Source: DATFCK01 sp963728975 (lineage in GTDB: Bacteria > Verrucomicrobiota > Verrucomicrobiia > Chthoniobacterales > UBA10450). From it: a stretch of DNA of 64,000 nucleotides. Each line of letters starts with the position of its first letter. Position 1 is the first letter of the stretch. The position numbers and the translations under genes were made by a program. The stretch is taken from NCBI GenBank assembly GCA_963728975.1, contig CAVSMF010000002.1, positions 434,001 through 498,000 on the forward strand, written 5' to 3'. This document shows positions 25,547 to 33,747 of the stretch, piece by piece. The notes below the pieces were generated by a model, which saw only the letters and a program-made list of their open reading frames with translations, was not told the origin of the DNA and did not search any database.

Positions 25547-25912
25547 GTGAAAATTGTTATTGCAGCGGCCCTGGCGGTGGCGATAACCGGCTGTTCCTCA
25601 GTCGGCACGCCTATTGCCAAAGAGAAGGTAAACCGAATCCAGATCGGCGTTACCACCGAGCCTGATCTGATTCGAATGTTTGGAGTTCCTTCCACAAAGA
25701 CCCTTGATCTAAACGGCAACGTCGTCCTCAGCTGGGTCTATTCGGCGGCGCGCACCAAACCGGAGACCTTTGTCCCCGTGGCCGGCGCTTTCATTGGGGG
25801 CATCAACACCCGCATGGAGCAGCTGACCGTGCTTATCGACGGCAAGGGCAAAGTCGAGCGTTACACTCTGAACGAACGGCCGGGCGAAGTGAAATACGGC
25901 CGCACCAGATAA
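25547..25912 (+). CDS. Small outer-membrane-type lipoprotein, SmpA/OmlA-like
   Basis: 121 residues from a GTG at 25547. Lipoprotein signal peptide with lipobox ITGC (Cys17 region). The mature part follows the SmpA/BamE-like two-helix, three-strand pattern: KVNRIQIGVTTEPDLIRMFGVPST (helix and hairpin), then VLSWVYSAART and QLTVLIDGKGKVERYTL (strands). Such lipoproteins often support envelope assembly; here the role is unknown. Short distance to the DUF5069 gene upstream suggests possible co-transcription. Confidence 0.72.
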   Translation: MKIVIAAALAVAITGCSSVGTPIAKEKVNRIQIGVTTEPDLIRMFGVPSTKTLDLNGNVVLSWVYSAARTKPETFVPVAGAFIGGINTRMEQLTVLIDGKGKVERYTLNERPGEVKYGRTR

Positions 25913-26008
25913 CGGGCGTCGTCTTCAGGGAGGGCCGCACCTCGCTCCGAGAGGTCGGCTGGACAAGCGAGAGGCCGGAGGGCGTTCCCCAGGTTACGGT
26001 TCCGCAAA

Positions 26009-26158
26009 TTACTGATCGCCACCCGTCTTCTCTACCGGCGCGGCCAGTGGCAGCGGTGGCGGCGGCGGGGGGCGCATCCGAAAATCGATAAACTTCCAGA
26101 CCACAACCACGAGCAGGATAACGATTACCGTCACGATCCAAAAGCGCATGGCGGACAT
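26009..26158 (-). CDS. 49-residue single-pass membrane protein
   Basis: Starts at the ATG at 26158 (a second ATG at 26149 is four codons in). One membrane helix at about 5-23 (FWIVTVIVILLVVVVW), then KFIDFRMRP, six consecutive prolines and a short tail ending in KTGGDQ. Too small for family assignment. Evidence is the clean hydrophobic helix with a charged flank and a C-terminal Pro-rich segment, a pattern unlikely in non-coding DNA. Convergent with the lipoprotein gene to its left. Confidence 0.5.
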   Translation of the reverse strand: MSAMRFWIVTVIVILLVVVVWKFIDFRMRPPPPPPLPLAAPVEKTGGDQ

Positions 26159-26504
26159 CTAATCAATCTACTCTATTTAGAGCAGCTCTCTCTCTCTGCA
26201 TGAAGGACGCTGGGAAAGCACCAAATCCCAACATCCAAGCTCCAGAGAATCACCAAACACCAAGATGTCCCCCACGTGTCTGCCGCCGCTTGGTTATTGG
26301 TTATTGGTTATTGGAGCTTCCCTGGGGTTTGGTGCTTGGTGCTTGGTGCTTTTCTTCCCACTCCGCAGTCCGAAATCCGCAATTCCTCCCCACGCTTGGT
26401 TATTGGTTATTGGAGCTTCCCTGGGGTTTGGTGCTTGGTGCTTGGTGCTTTCGCTCCGCCCTCCCATTTAAGGGTGAGGAAAGCTCGGGGCTTCCTCCCC
26501 CTCC
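26159..26504. repeat. Composite intergenic repeat module, copy 3
   Basis: A CACCAAATCCCAACATCC/CACCAAACACC tract at about 26218-26266. Two copies of the opposite arm follow (TTATTGGTTATTGGAGC, CCTGGGG, TTTGGTGCTTGGTGCTTGG): about 26291-26352 and 26396-26452, with a TCCGAAATCCGC unit between. The left and right arms are roughly complementary, so the module is a large imperfect inverted repeat. No gene. Confidence 0.7.
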
Positions 26505-26789
26505 CTACTCTGCCAGGGTATCAATCCGCTCGGCTAACGCAAAATCCAGCTCGGTCAGACCACCCTTGCTATGGGTCGACAAAACCAAACGCACTTTGTT
26601 GTAGCGAATATCGATGTCAGGATGGTGCTCCTCTTCTTCCGCCACTTCCGACACCGCGTTCACAAAATCGATCGAATCCGAGAAATCATCGAACTCAAAC
26701 GTGCGCTCGATGTGCTTCTTCTCCAATTCCCATTCCGGAATCTTTTTCAGGCGCTCCTTCAACTCACCTGTTTTCATCAAATCAGCCAT
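26505..26789 (-). CDS. Pterin-4a-carbinolamine dehydratase (PCD/DCoH)
   Basis: 94 residues from the ATG at 26789, the usual size; the longer in-frame form would include 53 repeat-derived residues. It dehydrates 4a-hydroxytetrahydrobiopterin and can act in pterin or folate metabolism. Motifs: EWELEKKHIERTFEFDDFSDSIDFV, then the active-site EEEEHHPDIDIRYNKVRLVLSTHS with the paired histidines, and a C-terminal LTELDFALAERID. Single gene; no phenylalanine hydroxylase is adjacent. Confidence 0.88.
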   Translation of the reverse strand: MADLMKTGELKERLKKIPEWELEKKHIERTFEFDDFSDSIDFVNAVSEVAEEEEHHPDIDIRYNKVRLVLSTHSKGGLTELDFALAERIDTLAE

Positions 26790-27147
26790 ACTCTGGGAAT
26801 GAGTAACACCCCAAAATTGTTTTGCAACGCCGAATCCAACGCCTTTTTTTCGGGTCCAAAAACGTAGGGGCTCGCCCCCTGTGCCATACCCGTCAAGGGG
26901 CCGGTTCCCGCGAACCCAACCGCGCGGACCAAAAGCACCAAATCCCAATACCCAAGCTCCAGAGAATCACCAAGCACCAAGACGTCCCCCGACGTGTCTC
27001 AGACGCGCCATCCGCTGCCTTATTGGTTATTGGTTATTGGTTATTGGTTATTGGAGCTTCCCTGGGGTTTGGTGCTTGGTGCTTGGTGTTTTTCCTCCCC
27101 TTCCCAATCCGAAATCCGAAATCCGCAATTCCTCCCCCCTCCCTCCA
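26790..27147. repeat. Composite intergenic repeat module, copy 4
   Basis: GTAG followed by GGGGC-TC-GCCCC at about 26864-26880 resembles a short REP. Then comes a CACCAAATCCCAATACCC tract (about 26937-26985), GTCCCCGACGTGTCTCAGACGC, and the TTATTGGTTATTGGAGC plus TTTGGTGCTTGGTGC arm (about 27021-27090), ending in two CCGAAATCCG units. No gene. Confidence 0.7.
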
Positions 27148-28291
27148 TCACTCTCCCAAAATCCTCCGCAAATTCGTTACCGAATCGAACACCTCCACCG
27201 CACAGCGCCGTGCTCGCTTCGATTCCCGCGGCCAATCCGCAATTACCTTTCTCGCCGCCTCACTCGCTTGATCCAAATCCTTCACCCAATGAAACCCGCT
27301 CTCTTGCGGCAGAAACTTCGCCGCCCCGGTCGGTTCGGTGATAACCGGCCTGCCTAACGCCAGGAATGCCGCCGCGCGATCGCTCACCCATCCCGTTTGC
27401 CATCGCACATCGACTCCTTTGATCGCGGTGAATTCGCCGAACGCGCTCGCCAGATAACGCCGGTAAACCCGGGGCGTCCGTGCAACCCGGTGGGGATCGA
27501 CAACCTGCCACCCTCGCTTGCGCAAACGTTCCTGGTCGGGGTCGTCCGCGGGCATGTTCATGGCCAGCTCGAACCGCGCTTCCGGAACCCGTCCCGGCAA
27601 ATCGAGATAAGGTTCAAACGCGACCTTTTTCGACAAATCCGGAAACTCCCCGTCCACTTCTAACGATCCGCCCCAGGTACCATTGCCCGATCGTGGTGAA
27701 CTTCGGTCCTCGAGGCCGGGGCTGGGGCCGGAGAAGCCGGGTGTCAGCCAGTGGGAAAAATGTGTTCCACTTCAATCCGGTGTTCGGCAGCCGGCAATCT
27801 TTTCCCCCGGCGTTCACACCAATCGTCCAAAATTCATGATGATACGACTGCCCCATCTCCATCTTCGTCATCCAATAAAAGATTTCGCTCGGATCCAGAT
27901 CGCAGAATACCCGTTGCTCGAACTCGAGGAGCAACGGCGGATGAATCGAATAACTGAGATTGAGCAACCGATTAGGCCCGGCCAACCGATCGAGGAGCTC
28001 ACGCTTCGACATTCCAATGCAATCCATTTCGCTGAGATCGTGTTCGTTTCCTGCCGCTTTATCCACAAGCAGACAGTACCGGCCGCCTAATCCATGCTCG
28101 CGCAGCCGGCGCTGAAAACTGCGGATCTTGCCTTGGTCATCCCGGCGATCTCCGGTCAAAGGCAGGTACTCGAGCCAAATGGCATCGCGTTGCAACCGTT
28201 GCAGTCCCAACATCCACTGCAATGGAACCGAAAAATTGCCGCCGCCTTCCCGATATTTCGCGGCGAATCCGCACCCGAGAAAAATTGTCAC
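27148..28291 (-). pseudogene. Glycosyltransferase-like gene broken by one frameshift
   Basis: Two overlapping frames encode consecutive halves of one protein. The first (from the ATG at 28291, IFLGCGFAAKYREGGG...) runs through KFTTIGQWYLG and then stops out of frame. The second continues as GGSLEVDGEFPDLSKK and ends in TGWVSDRAAAFLALGRPVITEPTG...RRILGE. Removing one base near 27670 (in CCTGGGGCGGATC on the minus strand) joins them into about 380 residues. It is paralogous to the glycosyltransferase at 18226. Either a recent pseudogene or an assembly indel; the absence of other lesions favours a recent event or an error. Confidence 0.75.
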
Positions 28292-28486
28292 CTGCCCACC
28301 ATGCCATCGGCCACCCCAACTTTTAAGTTTTAAGTTTCAAGCGTTTGTGTCATCCTCGTAAAAAAGCACGGCACCTCTCCCTACCCTTCAACGCTTCACC
28401 CTGCCTACCTTCTCCGTTTTCAAAAACTCCCTTGACGGCATCCCTAATGCTCCCATTTTCCCGCATCAAGCTTGTTACTTAACCGG

Positions 28487-29269
28487 ATGAATTTCTTCGC
28501 TCTCAGAACCCTGGTTTTCACTTTGGTCCTGCCCGGTTCGATCTTCGCCGAAAACTGCGTCGTTAACCTGTCCCATTACGACCTGATGCGTCCGGATTTT
28601 CACCGAATGAAGGGCGAAGGGATCATGGCGGTGATTCACGAAGCCAGCTATCCCTCGTTCGAGCGCGATGCGATGTATTATGGCCGAGAAAAGGCTGCGA
28701 CGAGCGCAGGTCTGCTCTGGGGCGCCTATCATTTTGCCAACGCCGGCGATCCCATCCGCCAGGCCGATTATTTCCTGAGCGTAGTTGAGAACTCCTGGTC
28801 GCATTCCGGCCCGGCCCGGCCCGACTCGGTCCTGTTGGTCCTGGATTTCGAGAAGAACGGCCATTACCCGGGTGGAAGCATGCGGGTCGATCAAGCAGCC
28901 CGATTCGTGGAGCGGATCCGTGAGCGCACCGGCAAGTATCCCGGCATTTACGGAAGCGAAAATTGGCTGCGGGCCGCGCTGAACAGTCCGAGGGTGAACC
29001 CGGCGCAACGGCGAATGCTATCGAACTGTTGGCTCTGGATCGCCAATTATCATTACACGCCGCGCCCCACCCATCCCTGGGACCAATGGCATCTTTGGCA
29101 ATACACCGGCGATGGACACTGCGATTTGCGCCCGCGTCGATCCTTTCCCAGAAGCGTGGCCAATATTCGCTGGGCGGAGCGCAACATCTTTAACGGCAGC
29201 CGGTCCGATCTCGAATCGTTCTGGCTCGATAACGGCTGGCAGCCCGGCGGCCAAACCGTCAGCCGATAA
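28487..29269 (+). CDS. GH25 lysozyme-type muramidase, secreted
   Basis: 260 residues from the ATG at 28487. Signal peptide about 1-21 (cleavage near IFAEN). GH25 fold: the N-terminal strand VVNLSHYDLMRPDF with Asp32, GEGIMAVIHEAS, YHFANAGDP, and the catalytic Asp120 and Glu122 in LVLDFE. A C-terminal strand WHLWQYTGDG completes the barrel. It hydrolyses the beta-1,4 bond of peptidoglycan; likely periplasmic or exported. Not next to phage genes, so cell-wall remodelling or competition is more likely than prophage lysis. Confidence 0.85.
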   Translation: MNFFALRTLVFTLVLPGSIFAENCVVNLSHYDLMRPDFHRMKGEGIMAVIHEASYPSFERDAMYYGREKAATSAGLLWGAYHFANAGDPIRQADYFLSVVENSWSHSGPARPDSVLLVLDFEKNGHYPGGSMRVDQAARFVERIRERTGKYPGIYGSENWLRAALNSPRVNPAQRRMLSNCWLWIANYHYTPRPTHPWDQWHLWQYTGDGHCDLRPRRSFPRSVANIRWAERNIFNGSRSDLESFWLDNGWQPGGQTVSR

Positions 29270-29930
29270 GGCGCATCTTCTATTCCGGAGGGACGAGCTT
29301 GTCTCGTCCCACTTATTCCTGTAGACGCGAAGTCTCGTCGCGTTTTCCAAAACCCCAAAGCGGCGAGGACGCCGCTTCTACTTTCTCCCCAATCAGGTGG
29401 AGCGCATTCCCCAATCAGGCCCGGGCGCATTCCCCAATCAGGTAGGGGCGCATCTCCGAGGCGCCCGGCGAAGCGCGCAAGCGCGAGCCCAACCGCGCAT
29501 AGCAAAAGCACCGACCGCAAGCGGAAGCACCAACGAAAGCGGAAGCACCGACCGCAAGCGGAAGCACCAAATCCCAATACCCAAGCTCCAATGAAGCACC
29601 AATCACCAAGCCTCAAATGGATCCTCCTCTCCTTGACGCGCCTTCCTCTGCCTTGTTGTCATCCCACCCGCCACACCCGGAGCCAGCCGGCGAAACCGGG
29701 ATCAGAGCGAACGATCCCGCCCATTCCCTGCGATCACCCAAGCCATGGGCTGCTGGGTTAATAGTTATTCGGTTATTGGGTTATTGGGTTATTGGAGCTT
29801 CCCTGGGGGTTTGGTGCTTGGTGATTGAAGCTTCTCCTCCCCTTCCCAATCCGAAATCCGCAATCCGAAATTCCTCCCTTCCCCCCCATCACTCCCTTAC
29901 TCCATTACTCCACCAGAGTTTCTGCTTTTC
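29270..29930. repeat. Composite intergenic repeat module, copy 5 (longest)
   Basis: Hairpin GGGACGAG/CTCGTCCC at 29290-29310; imperfect left REP from 29321 (GTAG, ACGCGA); right REP 29358-29381 on the minus strand; three near-copies of CCCCAATCAGG; GTAG-headed GGGCGC...GCGCCC hairpin at about 29443-29466; three to four ACCGCAAGCGGAAGCACC units (about 29508-29565); CACCAAATCCCAATACCC tract; GTCATCCC...GATCCCG hairpin; TTATTGGGTTATTGG arm (about 29763-29830); and CCGAAATCCG and ACTCC units. It lies between convergent genes; no gene inside. Confidence 0.75.
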
Positions 29931-32900
29931 CTAACTCCCTTTGCCTTGTCCGATCACCTTCTCCGCTTGAGCAAGGTCGGCCTCCAGCTTTTTCTCGCCC
30001 TCCTTGGCCTGCTGATCGAGTTCGCGAAACACGGCCTCCTGTGCTGCCGTTGGCCGATCGTAGGCCAGGTCAATGTCCGCCGCCAGGTAAGCGAGGTGAT
30101 CGCGCAGCTTGGTTTCATAAAGCAGGCTGCCCTCGCTCGATTTCATCGCCATCTGGGCAAGGTTGCCGATGTCGCGGTTGAGAGCGGTTAGGGCGGCCCC
30201 GGCCTGCGCGCTGGTGAGACTGTGAGTAGAGACGGCCTGCTCCAGCTTGTCGCGCGCGGCCAGCGCTTGATTGATCTCTTTATCCAATGCGTCGAGATCG
30301 GCATGGATCTGCAGGTCTAACGTCAGGTGCGCTTCCAGGTCTTGTTGGGTAACATGAAGCCGCGGATCGAGACCGACCGTTAAATTCTGTTGCGTTTTTT
30401 GTCCGCCGTAATCGAGCACAACCGAATAGGCCCCCGGCACGACGATTGGACCCTCGACCGAGTCTTCCAGCCCGCCCGCCGCGATCGGAGCATGGTAGCC
30501 GGTTACCTCGGTCGCATACGGATAGCGCAGATCCCATTGCAGCCGGTTCATCCCCGGCTCGACCGCCGCCAGCTTCGCTTCCTTTTTCTGGATCTTCAGG
30601 TCGGTGCTTTGCTCGCTCTCGGCTTCTTCGGTGGCGTTTTCCAAATGCGTGTTCGCTTGCGGCTCGCTGGCCTTTGCTTTTTCCTCTTTCTCTTTTTCCG
30701 TGGCCAGATGCAGTGGAATGCTGCGGATCACTTTTCCATGGGCATCGCTAAACTCGAGCGTTGCCGGTGTCTTGCCATCGTAGTTCTCAGGAATGTGAAA
30801 GAAGAGTGTCGCGCCGAACGGCGGATTGTAACCGGCATCGGGCGGACGTCTGCGGTCGGGGTCGGGAAGGCCGTAATCATGAGTCAGCCAGGCTTGTTCA
30901 GGCGCGAACAGGAAACTGGCGTTGGATTGCACGGCCGGGTTCTTGGTCAGCTGCTCGAGCAACGTCAGATTATCGAGAACCCAAAACGCGCGTCCGTGCG
31001 TAGCGGCAACGATCTGACCCTGCCGCGTATTGATCGCTATGTCGCGCACCTGCGCCACAGGCAGGTTCAACGTCAGCGGCTGCCAGTGCGCGCCCGCGTC
31101 CGGGCTAAAATAAACGGTGCTGCGCGTGGCCAGGAACAAGAGCTTGGATTCATTCGGGTCCTGCCGGATATCGAAAACAAATTCATCCTGAGGCAAGCCC
31201 GTCGTAATCGCGTTCCAATGCTTGCCCAAATCGGTGGTCTCGAAGACATACGGCTTGAAGTCGTCCCACATGTAACGCCGGGCCGTCAGATAGGCGGTTT
31301 GTTTGTCGGTGTGGGAGGGCTCGATGCAACTGATCCAGGACTCGGGCAGCCCGGGCGGAGTCACTTTCTGCCAGGTTTTACCGCCGTCCGTGCTCACGTG
31401 GGCCAGACCATCGTCGGACCCGGCCCAGATGAGATCGCCGTCGAGAGGCGAGACCGCCAGCGCCGAAACCAAAGGATAAATTTCCGCGCCCGATTGGTCG
31501 AGATCGACCGGCCCGCCGCTGGGCGCTTGCTTGCTCCGGTCGTTGCGAGTGAGATCGGGCGAGATTTGCTTCCAGGTCGCGCCGTAATCGTCGCTCTTGA
31601 ACACATACTGGGCGGCGATGAACAGTTCCTTCGAGTTCGCCGGCGAAAACAGAATCGGATGCGTCCAACCAAATCGGTTCTTGAGCTCGCCGGATGATGC
31701 GCCTTCCTGATAATGCGGCCATGGGCTCACGCTCCGGTATTCGTGAGTCTCCTTATCATATCTCAGAAAGATGCTGTAGTAGCCGCTGCCATAGGTGATT
31801 TTGGGATCGCCCGGTTGCGGCACGGTGTAGGTGCTCTCGCCGTACGCGACGCTGTGCCACGCCCGTAACGGGATTACTCCCCCGGCCTGCGCGCTCGGTC
31901 CTTCAAAGGAACCTTCATCCTGCTGTGCCCCGTAGATATGATAGGGAAACTGGTCGTCGATGTTAACGTGGTAAAACTGGCCGGTCGGCTGGTTGTGCTC
32001 GGTGCTCCAGGTTTTACCGCCATCGGTCGAGACGGTCGCACCGCCATCGTTGCCTTCGAGCAAAATCCGGGTGTCGTCCGGGTTGATCCAGATTACGTGA
32101 TTATCGCCGTGCGGCGTTTTCAGTTTTGTGAAGGTTTTGGCGCCGTCGTGCGAAACCCACAGCGCATCCACCTCCGGCGCGTAAACGGTGTTGGGATCTT
32201 TCGGGTCCACATAAATCGTCATGTAATAAAAGGCGCGTTGCCGCAGTTTCATTTCTTCGTTGACCCGGTTCCAGGTCGCGCCCGCGTCATCCGAGCGGAA
32301 CACGCCGCCTTCTTTGGCCTGAATGATGGCATACACCGTGTCCGGTTTGCTGGGGGCTACGGATAAACCGACTCGCCCCAGAACCGTCTGCGGCAAACCA
32401 GGGTTGTGTTTGATACTGGTCCAGTGCGCGCCGCCATCGGTCGTCTTGTAAATGCCGCTGCCCGGACCGCCGCTGGTCAGGCCCCACGGCATGCGGGCCG
32501 CCTGCCACATCGCGGCGTACATCACCTCCGGATGATTCGGGTCCGATACCAGACAGATGGCTCCGGTATTGTTGTCCACGAACAAAATTTTGTTCCAGGA
32601 TTTCCCGCCATCGGTGGACTTGAAAATGCCGCGGTTAGGATCGGGAGCGAACACGTGCCCCATCGAAGCCACATAGACAATGTCGGGATTTTTCGGATCG
32701 ACCAGGATGGCGCTGATCGAGTGGGCGTCGCGCAAACCGGCGAACTGCCAGGTCTTGCCCGCGTCGGCCGATTTGTAAACGCCGTCGCCCGGAATGACGT
32801 CGGCACGAATATCGGCTTCGCCGGTGCCGACATAAAGGATGTTGGGATTGGACGGCGCCACTGCTACCGCGCCGATGCTCGAGCTCGGCCCCGGCAGCTT

Positions 32901-33161
32901 GCCGTCGGTGATGTTTTCCCACTCGACGCCGTTGTCCGTACTTTTCAAAACACCGCCGCCGACCGTTCCAGCGTAAAACAGGTTGTTGTTTCCCGGGACG
33001 CCGGTCACGGTCACGACCCGGCCGCCGATGTATGGGCCAACGCAGCGCCATTTGAGCTTGCTCATCAGCGTCTGCGAAGGAAGGGGCTTTGATTCTTGAG
33101 ATCTCGCAACCGCGGGAAGCAGCGCGACTATCGCTAAAATAAGAAGTGGCCGGGCATTCAC
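29931..33161 (-). CDS. Large secreted BNR-repeat (sortilin-like beta-propeller) protein
   Basis: 1076 residues. Signal peptide about 1-21. Residues about 25-735 are a BNR/VPS10-type propeller: repeated S-x-D-x-G-x-x-W units (STDNGVEWENI, SADAGKTWQFAG, STDGGKSWNKI, TTDGGAHWTS, SDDAGATWNRV and more), with WRCVGPYIGGRV at the start. The remainder (about 780-1076) has a Lys/Glu-rich stretch, then RLQWDLRYPYATEV, a beta-sandwich, and a helical tail of Ala/Gln/Leu. Annotated homologues are often called glycosyl hydrolase, but no catalytic residues can be identified. Role unknown; probably binds protein or glycan outside the inner membrane. Confidence 0.82.
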   Translation of the reverse strand: MNARPLLILAIVALLPAVARSQESKPLPSQTLMSKLKWRCVGPYIGGRVVTVTGVPGNNNLFYAGTVGGGVLKSTDNGVEWENITDGKLPGPSSSIGAVAVAPSNPNILYVGTGEADIRADVIPGDGVYKSADAGKTWQFAGLRDAHSISAILVDPKNPDIVYVASMGHVFAPDPNRGIFKSTDGGKSWNKILFVDNNTGAICLVSDPNHPEVMYAAMWQAARMPWGLTSGGPGSGIYKTTDGGAHWTSIKHNPGLPQTVLGRVGLSVAPSKPDTVYAIIQAKEGGVFRSDDAGATWNRVNEEMKLRQRAFYYMTIYVDPKDPNTVYAPEVDALWVSHDGAKTFTKLKTPHGDNHVIWINPDDTRILLEGNDGGATVSTDGGKTWSTEHNQPTGQFYHVNIDDQFPYHIYGAQQDEGSFEGPSAQAGGVIPLRAWHSVAYGESTYTVPQPGDPKITYGSGYYSIFLRYDKETHEYRSVSPWPHYQEGASSGELKNRFGWTHPILFSPANSKELFIAAQYVFKSDDYGATWKQISPDLTRNDRSKQAPSGGPVDLDQSGAEIYPLVSALAVSPLDGDLIWAGSDDGLAHVSTDGGKTWQKVTPPGLPESWISCIEPSHTDKQTAYLTARRYMWDDFKPYVFETTDLGKHWNAITTGLPQDEFVFDIRQDPNESKLLFLATRSTVYFSPDAGAHWQPLTLNLPVAQVRDIAINTRQGQIVAATHGRAFWVLDNLTLLEQLTKNPAVQSNASFLFAPEQAWLTHDYGLPDPDRRRPPDAGYNPPFGATLFFHIPENYDGKTPATLEFSDAHGKVIRSIPLHLATEKEKEEKAKASEPQANTHLENATEEAESEQSTDLKIQKKEAKLAAVEPGMNRLQWDLRYPYATEVTGYHAPIAAGGLEDSVEGPIVVPGAYSVVLDYGGQKTQQNLTVGLDPRLHVTQQDLEAHLTLDLQIHADLDALDKEINQALAARDKLEQAVSTHSLTSAQAGAALTALNRDIGNLAQMAMKSSEGSLLYETKLRDHLAYLAADIDLAYDRPTAAQEAVFRELDQQAKEGEKKLEADLAQAEKVIGQGKGS

Positions 33162-33747
33162 GAAACAAACACATCATAGTTCGGTTTCCCTTGCGAATTT
33201 TTTCTTAACCTGATGTAGACGCGACGTCTCCGTCGCGTTTCTAAAAATCCAAAGCGGCGAGGACGCCGCTTCTACTTTCTCCTCCCCAATCAGGTAGGGG
33301 CGCATCTCCGAGGCGCCCGGCGAAGCGCGCAAGCGCGAGCCCAACCGCGCATAGCAAAAGCACCGACCGCAAGCGGAAGCACCAAATCCCAACATCCAAG
33401 CTCCAAAGAATCCCCAATCACCAATCACCAAAACGTCTCCGACGCGCCTCCCTCTGCCTTGTCATCCTGAGGCCGCGAAGCCGGCCGTAGGATCCCGGCT
33501 ATCCCCTGCAATCATCCAAACCATGGACTGCTAAGTTAATGGTTACTTGGTTATTCGTTATTGGTTATTGGAGCTTCCCTGGAGGTTTGGTGCTTGGTGA
33601 TTGAAGCTTTTCCTCCCCTTCCCAATCCCCAATCCGAAATCCGCAATTCGAAATTCCTCCCTTTCCCCCATTACTCCATCTCCCACCCCCTCTCGAATTT
33701 CGGCTGGTAAAAACCCAAAACCTGCCCGACATTTTACTTGAATACCA
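33162..33747. repeat. Composite intergenic repeat module, copy 6
   Basis: REPIN: left arm 33214-33238 (GTAG, ACGCGACG, TCTC, CGTCGCGT), right arm 33252-33275 on the minus strand (GTAG, AAGCGGCG, TCCT, CGCCGCTT). Then a GTAG-headed GGGCGC...GCGCCC hairpin (about 33295-33318), ACCGCAAGCGGAAGCACC, a CACCAAATCCCAACATCC tract, GTCATCCTGAGG...GGATCCCG, the TTATTGGAGC arm (about 33555-33605), and CCGAAATCCG units to 33660. It is the spacer between divergent genes; the korA promoter must lie in the last 80 bases. Confidence 0.78.

Noticed and set aside
26276..26806. 176-residue frame with repeated LVIGYWSFPGVWCLVLGAF units
   Set aside because: Direct translation of the TTATTGGAGC/TTTGGTGCTTGG repeat arms, not a protein family.
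30390..31697. 435-residue frame opposite the BNR-repeat gene
   Set aside because: Arg/Gln-rich composition typical of antisense frames; the BNR repeats on the other strand are clear.
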